Origin: DAOVXM01 sp963746255
GTDB lineage: Bacteria; Chloroflexota; Anaerolineae; Anaerolineales; UBA4823
Length of the DNA: 64,000 nucleotides
Assembly (NCBI GenBank): GCA_963746255.1
Contig: CAVVAJ010000009.1
Span: 806,001-870,000, forward strand
Direction: 5' to 3'
Shown: piece after piece, positions 46,088 to 52,163 of the stretch
Layout of the letters: every line of letters begins with the position of its first letter
Position numbering within the stretch: position 1 is the stretch's first letter
Notes under the pieces: generated by a model
Seen by the model: the letters and a program-made list of their open reading frames with translations, nothing else
What the model was told of the DNA's origin: nothing
Database searches by the model: none
Position numbers and translations under genes: made by a program

Positions 46088-46381
46088 CTACGGTCCCGGA
46101 TAGTAAGGTACCTGCTTGCGGTTATGGTAGCTGCCCATATAACTTGCTATATCTGCGGCAATCCCAAGGCCGAGCCAAAGCCAATCAAAGCCGTTCAATG
46201 GGAAAATCAAAACGTACATCAAAACAGTCCAAGGAAGGAATATTAGCCCAAGCAAACTTACCAACCAAGGGAAATTAAAGAATGCAAAGGATGTAGCAAC
46301 CCGGAGCGGAGCGATCAGCCAATAGACAAGGAATGCAAATCGCGGACCAAGAAATACTAATGCGGTAAAGAAACAACACAT
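46088..46381 (-). CDS. Small hydrophobic membrane protein, function unknown
   Basis: A 97-residue protein with two to three membrane helices: FFTALVFLGPRFAFLVYWL, FPWLVSLLGLIFLPWTVL and MYVLIFPLNGFDWLWLGLG. The short polar tail ADIASYMGSYHNRKQVPYY would be cytoplasmic or external. GAGGAG lies about ten bases before the ATG, and a strong terminator follows the gene, so it looks like a real single-gene unit. Confidence 0.8.
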   Translation of the reverse strand: MCCFFTALVFLGPRFAFLVYWLIAPLRVATSFAFFNFPWLVSLLGLIFLPWTVLMYVLIFPLNGFDWLWLGLGIAADIASYMGSYHNRKQVPYYPGP

Positions 46382-46591
46382 AACAACACTCTCCTCTCAA
46401 TTTAGGTTGATGAATGCTGATCCCAGGAGACGTAGCCTCAGGGTTTAATAGTTAAATACAGTGTACTGAAAATTCCTAGTCTGTCAATCGGTTATATCAA
46501 CTGCAAGTGCAAAGTAGTAGAGTCCTATTTGTGCAAAGTTAAAATGTCCTATTTTGGAAATTATCTCCAGAGAGGACAGGGACAAATTGGA

Positions 46592-47130
46592 CGAACTACT
46601 GACAATGAAAAAAAAGAACGCACTCGATTAGAAGTGCTGCATCAGCTAGAAGAAAAACGAATGAAACAGAGAAAAGCAGCTGAAATATTAGGGTCAGTGA
46701 ACGGTACATCCGGCGTTTGTTGCGTACGTACCGTCAGGAAGGCGAAAGATGGCTGGTCTCCAAGCGGCTAGGGGTACCGAGTAACAATCGATTGGCTCCA
46801 GAAGCGGTTGCTAAAGCCGGAGATCTGATCTACGAGCGCTGTCACGATTTTGGTCCGACTTTAGCTCACGAGAAGTTGTCGGAAATCCATGATCTGAAGA
46901 TCGCTCGAAAAGTGTGCGCAGTTTGATGACTGCCGAAGAGCTGTGGAAACCTAGGAAGCCCAAGCGTCCGCCAGTACATCAGATATGAGAACGACGGGCT
47001 TGTTTTGGTGAGTTGGTGAAGATTGATGGATCGCCCCACAAGTGGTTTGAGGAGCGGGGGCCGATGTGTAACCTGCAGGTATATGTCGATGACGCCACTG
47101 GTAGACTGATGGAGTTGCGCTTCACCCCTT
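46592..47130 (+). pseudogene. ISNCY/IS1202-type transposase, decayed and 3'-truncated
   Basis: Three frames join into a recognisable N-terminal half of an IS1202-group transposase: NEKKERTRLEVLHQLEEK with KQRKAAEILG (helix-turn-helix), then RYIRRLLRTYRQEGERWLVS, GVPSNNRLAPEA, DFGPTLAHEKLSEIHDL, MTAEELWKPRKPKRPPVHQ and FGELVKIDGSPHKWFEERGP followed by VYVDDATGRLMELRF (start of the DDE catalytic core). There are frameshifts near 46692 (one base lost in a G run) and 46908, and a TGA at 46986 where family members have Arg (CGA). Similarity stops after about 47130. The sequence just upstream (AAAATGTCCTATTTTGG near 46540) may be the element's left end. Confidence 0.8.
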
Positions 47131-47419
47131 GTGGCGCTAAGGCGGGTGGAGCTGGTCCGCTGTCGGTTTGAGGCGCGGGGGCGGATGGTCTTCTCCTTTC
47201 CAGTAGAGGTCTATTCCGAAAATTTGGAAAATCAGGGGCTGGTTGACTCCAGAAAACTGGACCGTAAAACTGGAACTCACTCCAGAAATCTGGGGCGGGA
47301 GTCGGTGCGAACATACCGGGAAGTGCTGGGGCTGCGACCAAATAAAACGCGGCGGGAGGCGATCGGCGCGCAGGGGCGGAACGGAGTGGAGCAGCAGTGC
47401 AATGCTATCGTATTGCTAG

Positions 47420-47442
47420 GGAGTTTTGTTTCACAAAACTCC
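47420..47442. repeat. Perfect 10-bp inverted repeat
   Basis: GGAGTTTTGT and ACAAAACTCC are exact reverse complements around a TTC loop. No clear T-run follows, and no gene is adjacent; it may be an element end or a remnant terminator. Confidence 0.5.
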
Positions 47443-47754
47443 AGCTCGGCCCAGGGCTCGAGGGGATCGCTAGATAAAGGGCAGAATCGGGGGAGTTGCC
47501 GGGGGAGAAGCAAACCGTAAACCACTTCTGGGTGCGATGCAATCTTTCGGTTGAGGCAGAGCCCTTTTGGTTTGATCTGACAGGCCTTTAGTAAGACTGC
47601 TTCCCGGGCGCTATCACGCTACATCCAGATACACCAGCCCAGCAAGGAGACCTTCCATGGTGCAAATATGGCCACCGAATAAGTGGTGAACCCATCGCAG
47701 AGGTTGCTCAGGACGAACCTGCTATTTCCTCCGATTGATGGCAATAAAATAGCC

Positions 47755-47795
47755 TGTGGGAAAGTAGACAGAAAAACCCTGGCCACTTTCCCACA
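47755..47795. repeat. 11-bp inverted repeat with 19-base spacer
   Basis: TGTGGGAAAGT at 47755-47765 and ACTTTCCCACA at 47785-47795 are exact reverse complements. Repeats of this kind occur near the ends of some insertion sequences; here no transposase is adjacent, so a stranded element end is the best reading. Confidence 0.5.
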
Positions 47796-47921
47796 TACCC
47801 TACTTCTGCTGTGGTGGAGAGTCCCAATAATGGGGCATCTCTACTTTGGATTGGCAGAGGGATACCGGCAGCGAGAGCCACTCCACCAGTGAATGCTGAT
47901 TACACGCTACTCAAGCTGCGA

Positions 47922-48370
47922 CTAATTTTGGCACACTACGTCCACTGTTACCCGGTCGGCGGTGAAAACACCACCAGCCAATGTGCCATGGATGTTGGTA
48001 ATATCGTCCTCGTCTACGTCAGCAAAGTCTATTGGATTACGTCCGTCAGGGGTCCACTCATAATAGAGAGTGTCATCGGTTACTGTTACTTCTAGATTAT
48101 CCCCAACATCAACATTTTCCAAAACAGCCCAACTGCCATCCAACACCTCGACGGTGATCGTGCTGCCCCCGATAGCTGTGATGTTGCCCAGGACGGAGAA
48201 GTATTGTTGAGCTCTGCCGCCAGGACCCTTATGGCCGTGACCAGAACCACCGTTGCCGTTGCTTTGCCAGAACCCCCGTTGCCGTTGCCATTCCCGGCAG
48301 CCAGTGCCGGCACGACGGCGACCAGCGCAATCAGTGCAACTATTATCAAAACAATCAGTTTCTTACGCAT
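47922..48370 (-). pseudogene. Secreted DUF5666-like protein disrupted by a frameshift
   Basis: The first part has a signal peptide (RKKLIVLIIVALIALVAVVP ending in ALA) followed by a Gly/Asn repeat (GNGNGNGGSG). The reading frame then shifts within the glycine-rich repeat near 48275, and the rest continues in another frame: SVLGNITAIGGSTITVEVL, SWAVLENVDVGDNLEVTVTD, DDITNIHGTLAGGVFTADRV, the beta-barrel pattern of DUF5666. Joined, the protein would be about 150 residues and extracellular. The break could be a true mutation, slippage in the repeat, or a base error. Phase variation by slippage is possible but unproven. Confidence 0.72.
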
Positions 48371-48721
48371 TTTTTTGTCTCCTTTTATTCATAACTAAGA
48401 CAACCTACCTGATCTTGGACATTGATGAAAACCGTTTTCTGATGGCTTTATTCAAGGCCCAACTAGAAGGATCTTCCATCCTATACTGTAAGACGTAAGG
48501 ATACCTAAATAGGTACGGTTAACCAACTGAAGTGCGATTTAAGTGCATTTTATACGATTAGTAGTCCTCTTTTAGTGACGCATCGGGAGATCCAGGCGCG
48601 AATATATATCACTTCAGATCAGATCAACACCAAGTGGCTCTAATCCCCCAGTCGGAATTCGGGCAATTCTCGTTTCCTCATTTTTTTGGCGAGAATTACC
48701 CCAGGCTGCAGAACAGAGCGG
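48371..48721. other. Intergenic, no gene seen
   Basis: About 350 AT-leaning bases between the broken secreted protein gene and the dispersed element. It should contain the former promoter of the minus-strand gene. I found no RNA gene or conserved structure. Confidence 0.4.
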
Positions 48722-48812
48722 CTAGTGCTTTGTCAAGGATGAAAGTATCATTCGATATCCGGTTACTATACCTTTGACAAAGCTTAAAGTGTTCCGTCCA
48801 CGATCTATTCTT
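48722..48812 (+). repeat. CTAG-bounded double-hairpin dispersed element, copy C (truncated)
   Basis: Starts CTAGTGCTTTGTCAAGG and continues with GGATGAAAGTATCATTCG, CCTTTGACAAAGC and GTGTTCCGTCCACGATC like copies A and B, then diverges near 48812. The closing GACGGAACACTAG end is missing, so this copy has lost its right terminus. Confidence 0.7.
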
Positions 48813-48960
48813 CCCCCCTTTTCGACCCTCAAAGTTGCATCTTGTTAATTGGATCTGCGGTAATCAGGACCGGCTTTTTTTATCCGATCCAGAGTTCAGA
48901 AGTGCTATAAAACTGTGCGGTGTGTGGTAGAAGTGGTTCTGGTTGTTTTGCTTACCTCGT

Positions 48961-48996
48961 ACCGCATGGATACCTGATTATGGGTATCCGTGCGGT
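48961..48996. repeat. Hairpin downstream of tRNA-Val
   Basis: ACCGCATGGATACC at 48961-48974 and GGTATCCGTGCGGT at 48983-48996 pair at 13 of 14 positions around an 8-base loop. It lies 16 bases past the 3' end of the tRNA. Without a T-run it is more likely a processing or termination aid than a classical terminator. Confidence 0.5.
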
Positions 48997-49012
48997 GCTC
49001 GGTCAGGCGTGG

Positions 49013-49086
<74 letters not shown>

Positions 49087-49153
49087 GCTTATCTGCGAGG
49101 CCAAATTATACCTGAGGCTCAATATACCGGCAAGTGGAGCGGCGAGGTTCAGC

Positions 49154-49297
49154 TCAGATTTGCGACATCACCTCACTGTACATGTTGCCAACCGCAGAAC
49201 CAAACAAGGCCAACATGACGATCACGATGAGCGCGACCAGCATCAGTATCAGCGCGTACTCCACCAAGCCTTGCGCTCTGTACCATCCTAAATACAT
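49154..49297 (-). CDS. Flp family type IVb pilin, short (copy 1)
   Basis: A 47-residue protein. The short leader MYLGWYRAQ is followed by GLVEYALILMLVALIVIV, the Flp pilin motif with Glu at position 5 after the prepilin-peptidase cleavage Gly, then a short C-terminus. It would be processed by a TadV-type peptidase and assembled into a tight-adherence (Tad) pilus. No Tad machinery genes are in the window, so those would have to be elsewhere. A second pilin gene lies 60 bases upstream on the same strand. Confidence 0.85.
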   Translation of the reverse strand: MYLGWYRAQGLVEYALILMLVALIVIVMLALFGSAVGNMYSEVMSQI

Positions 49298-49357
49298 GAT
49301 TGCTACTCTCTCACTAAAAATGATACTGAATGATGGAAAGAAACTTATATATGGATA

Positions 49358-49513
49358 TTAAGACCAAGGTAATGCATCGATAACTGTGCTGTACATATTG
49401 CCAATTCCGGGTCCCAAAAGTACCAAGATCACCAGGACGACAAAAAATACCAGGATCAGGATGAGTGCGTACTCAACCAGTCCCTGCCCCTTTTCACTAT
49501 TCCTAAAAAACAT
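49358..49513 (-). CDS. Flp family type IVb pilin, short (copy 2)
   Basis: A 51-residue pilin: leader MFFRNSEKGQ, then GLVEYALILILVFFVVLVIL, then LLGPGIGNMYSTVIDALPW. AAGGAG is spaced well before the ATG. It is the first of two tandem pilin genes; its partner shares the GLVEYALIL core and the GN(M)YS segment, so they arose by duplication. Together they may be major and minor subunits of a Tad pilus. Confidence 0.87.
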   Translation of the reverse strand: MFFRNSEKGQGLVEYALILILVFFVVLVILVLLGPGIGNMYSTVIDALPWS

Positions 49514-49770
49514 AAAATTGCTCCTTCCAACCGGTATTCATATGATGGATATGAATTGCTAAAAACTGGAATAAAAGAGTATATCTGAATCAAGATACAC
49601 CCATTGTAAACTAGTTTTGGGACACAGTCGATACCCCTTGCCATATTATTAGCTTCCGGAAACCTTACGATTTTGATACCCGCGGGGTCTCCGGCGTAAA
49701 AAATGCACGAATCATGCTATACAGCGGGCATAATTTCTATATAATAAAGGTGGACACAGCATGAACAACT

Positions 49771-49804
49771 TACCCTTTCTTCCCATTCATAGGAAGAAAG
49801 GGTA
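49771..49804. promoter_or_regulatory. 13-bp perfect inverted repeat upstream of a histidine kinase gene
   Basis: TACCCTTTCTTCC at 49771-49783 and GGAAGAAAGGGTA at 49792-49804 are exact reverse complements with an 8-base loop, ending 39 bases before the kinase ATG. It could be an operator or a leader hairpin. No T-run follows in either direction. Confidence 0.5.
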
Positions 49805-49843
49805 GCAAGCCATCGCCCCTCTGGAATTTGTTTCTGGAATGCT

Positions 49844-51694
49844 ATGAAAAAATTCTTCTCTAGTCTGCGGGTACGGTTAATCATTTTCGTGCTGCTTGCT
49901 TCGCTGCCAGCGCTGGCCTTGACGCTCTACTCTGGCGTCGAAATGCGCCGCCAAGCTGCGTTGGAGGCCCAGCAGGAGACACTGCGTCTGGTTAAGTTCA
50001 CGACTGTCAACCACCAGCTGCTGATCGAGAACACGCGCGGCTTCATAACCGCGCTGTCTCACGCGATTGGCTCCAGTGACCCCGCCCTGCAAAACTGCTC
50101 AGAGATCTTCTCCCACATCATGCAGGACCACTTCCCATACTATTCCGCATTCTACGTGGCCGACCTAGAGGGGAATATCATGTGCACCATGCCCCAAGGC
50201 GATGTACCTGTGGCTTTGCTCGAGTGCCAGCACTACCTCGATTTGCGTGCCGCGGAGGATTTCGTGGTCAGCGAGTACCACCTCTGCCGTAATACAGGTA
50301 AAGGTGTGATCTCGATGGGCTACCCGGTCCGCAACCCAGACAACGAGCGCGTGGCGGTGATCAATATCGGCATCCACCTGGAATGGTTCAACCAGTTGGC
50401 AGCGGAAACCAACCTGCCGCCCGGAGCAACATTGAAAGTCTTCGATCGCAACGGGGTAATCCTGGCACGCTATCCCGATCCTGAAACCTGGGTTGGAAAA
50501 GCAATCCCGGAAAACAGCATCCAAACAAAAATCTTCGAACTTAAGGAAGGTACTATCGAAGGCACGGGTTTGGATGGAACGCAGCGCTTGTTCGCTTTCC
50601 AACCTCTCAGCGGCACCGACGAAGGCGTTTTTGTGGTGATCGGGATCCCCTTAGAACTCGCCTACGCCGAAGCAAACCAGAAGTTGCTCCGCAACCTGCT
50701 GCTGATGCTGGGCGTGATCGTGCTAGCGCTGGCTGCGGCCTGGTTCCTGGCCGAGGTCTTTATCCTGCGGCAAACCAAGTCATTGGTTAAGACCACCGAA
50801 AAGTTAGCCCATGGAGACCTGCAAACGCGCACCGATATCCCCTACGAGTACGGTGAACTGGGACAGCTAGCACAGGCTTTCGACAATATGGCCGAATCAC
50901 TCTCGCAGCGGGCGGTTGAACGCGACCAAGCCGAGAAAGCGATGCGTGAATACGCCGCTGACCTGGAGATCAGCAACCGCGAGCTGCAAGATTTCGCCAA
51001 CATCGCTTCGCACGACCTGCAGGAACCGCTGCGCAAGATCCAGACTTTCTCCGAACTGCTGGAGACACGCCACAGCGCCGCGCTGGATGCGGAGGGTCTG
51101 GATTACTTGGCGCGGATGAGCTCAGCGGCGCGCCGGATGCAGGCTTTGCTGCGCGGATTGCTGGCCTATTCCCGGGTGACCACCCGCGCAAAGCCCTTCG
51201 AGCCGATCAACCTGGTTGAGGTAGTAGAGCGAGTTGTCGGGGACATGGACCTGCAGATCGAAGAGACGCAAGCCAAAGTGGTGGTGGGCGAGCTGCCGGT
51301 GATTGAAGCGGATGTGATCCAGATGTACCAGCTTTTCCAGAACCTGCTCAGCAACGCGCTAAAATTCCAACCCGAGGGCAATCACCCGCAGGTGGAGATC
51401 CATGGGCGAGGTTTTCAAAGCGCAGATCCTGATGGTCACGCGAATATCCCCTTATGCGCGATAACGGTGCGCGACAACGGCATCGGGTTTGACGAGAAGT
51501 ACCTCGACCGGATCTTCCAGCCCTTCCAGCGTCTGCACGGGCGGGACGATTACCCCGGTACAGGCATGGGGCTGGCAATCTGCCGTAAAATTGTGGAACG
51601 TCATGACGGGACGATCTCCGCCAGGAGCGCACCTGGTGCAGGTACAACGTTCACCATCCAACTGCCCGAGAGACACACCGAAAGAGAGGCCTAA
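49844..51694 (+). CDS. Membrane sensor histidine kinase (periplasmic sensor, HAMP, HisKA, HATPase)
   Basis: A 616-residue kinase. Two membrane helices (LIIFVLLASLPALALTLYSG at about 12-31; LLMLGVIVLALAAAWFLAEV at about 285-304) bracket an external sensor of about 250 residues with a double-Cache/PAS-like look (YSAFYVADLEGNIMCTMP, LKVFDRNGVILARYPDP). A HAMP domain follows (LVKTTEKLAHGDLQTR), then a coiled coil and a phytochrome-type HisKA with His in ASHDLQEPLRKIQTF. HATPase_c contains NLLSNALKFQ, DNGIGF and GTGMGLAICRKIVERH. The HisKA subtype and the adjacent small response regulator are the pairing seen with Rcp1-type systems. The gene ends one base before that regulator. Confidence 0.93.
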   Translation: MKKFFSSLRVRLIIFVLLASLPALALTLYSGVEMRRQAALEAQQETLRLVKFTTVNHQLLIENTRGFITALSHAIGSSDPALQNCSEIFSHIMQDHFPYYSAFYVADLEGNIMCTMPQGDVPVALLECQHYLDLRAAEDFVVSEYHLCRNTGKGVISMGYPVRNPDNERVAVINIGIHLEWFNQLAAETNLPPGATLKVFDRNGVILARYPDPETWVGKAIPENSIQTKIFELKEGTIEGTGLDGTQRLFAFQPLSGTDEGVFVVIGIPLELAYAEANQKLLRNLLLMLGVIVLALAAAWFLAEVFILRQTKSLVKTTEKLAHGDLQTRTDIPYEYGELGQLAQAFDNMAESLSQRAVERDQAEKAMREYAADLEISNRELQDFANIASHDLQEPLRKIQTFSELLETRHSAALDAEGLDYLARMSSAARRMQALLRGLLAYSRVTTRAKPFEPINLVEVVERVVGDMDLQIEETQAKVVVGELPVIEADVIQMYQLFQNLLSNALKFQPEGNHPQVEIHGRGFQSADPDGHANIPLCAITVRDNGIGFDEKYLDRIFQPFQRLHGRDDYPGTGMGLAICRKIVERHDGTISARSAPGAGTTFTIQLPERHTEREA

Positions 51695-51695
51695 C

Positions 51696-52139
51696 ATGGC
51701 AGCGAAAACGATCAGCATCCTGCTGGCTGAAGATGACCCGGACGACCGCTACCTGATTGGCGAAGCGCTCGAAGAGAACCTGGTCACGAATGATTTATTC
51801 ATCGTCGAAGACGGGGAAGAACTGCTGGACTACCTCTACCAGCGCGGCAAATACCAGGAGAAGGAGAAATGGCCGCGCCCGGGGTTGATCCTGCTTGATC
51901 TCAACATGCCGCGCAAGGACGGACGCGAAGTGCTGGGCGAGATCAAAGCCGACCCAGAGCTGCGCCGCATCCCAATTGTGGTCTTGACCACCTCGCATGC
52001 CGAAGAAGATATCAGCTATACCTATGACATGGGCATCAGCGGCTATGTCACGAAGCCGGTTACCTTCAGCGGCTTGCTCGAGACGATTAAGGCGGTTGGG
52101 GAATACTGGCTGCGGGTCGTGGAACTACCCCCGGAATAG
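51696..52139 (+). CDS. Single-domain response regulator (Rcp1-like)
   Basis: A 147-residue receiver domain without output domain. Acidic residues are in LLAEDDPDDRYLI, the phospho-acceptor Asp in LILLDLNMPRKDGREVL (about residue 65), the switch Thr in VVLTTSH, and the Lys in GYVTKPVTF. The ATG follows the kinase stop after one base, with GAGAGG ahead, so the two are translated together. Output must be by protein-protein contact; the convergent BTAD/NB-ARC regulator next door is a possible but unproven partner. Confidence 0.93.
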   Translation: MAAKTISILLAEDDPDDRYLIGEALEENLVTNDLFIVEDGEELLDYLYQRGKYQEKEKWPRPGLILLDLNMPRKDGREVLGEIKADPELRRIPIVVLTTSHAEEDISYTYDMGISGYVTKPVTFSGLLETIKAVGEYWLRVVELPPE

Positions 52140-52163
52140 ATTAAAAAATAGCTGCCGAATTAA

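Larger units (their letters stand above)
47131..47921. other. Decayed intergenic stretch with inverted repeats
   Basis: No supported intact gene. Sequence after the transposase break is GC-richer to about 47520 and matches nothing I recognise. Two inverted repeats stand out (47420-47442 and 47755-47795). Short peptide-like stretches can be read but lack starts and conserved motifs. It is best seen as mobile-element debris. Confidence 0.5.

Noticed and set aside
47131..47520. A GC-rich open frame of about 129 residues
   Set aside because: Composition is Arg/Gly/Ser-rich with no family pattern, it overlaps transposase debris and lacks a plausible start signal.
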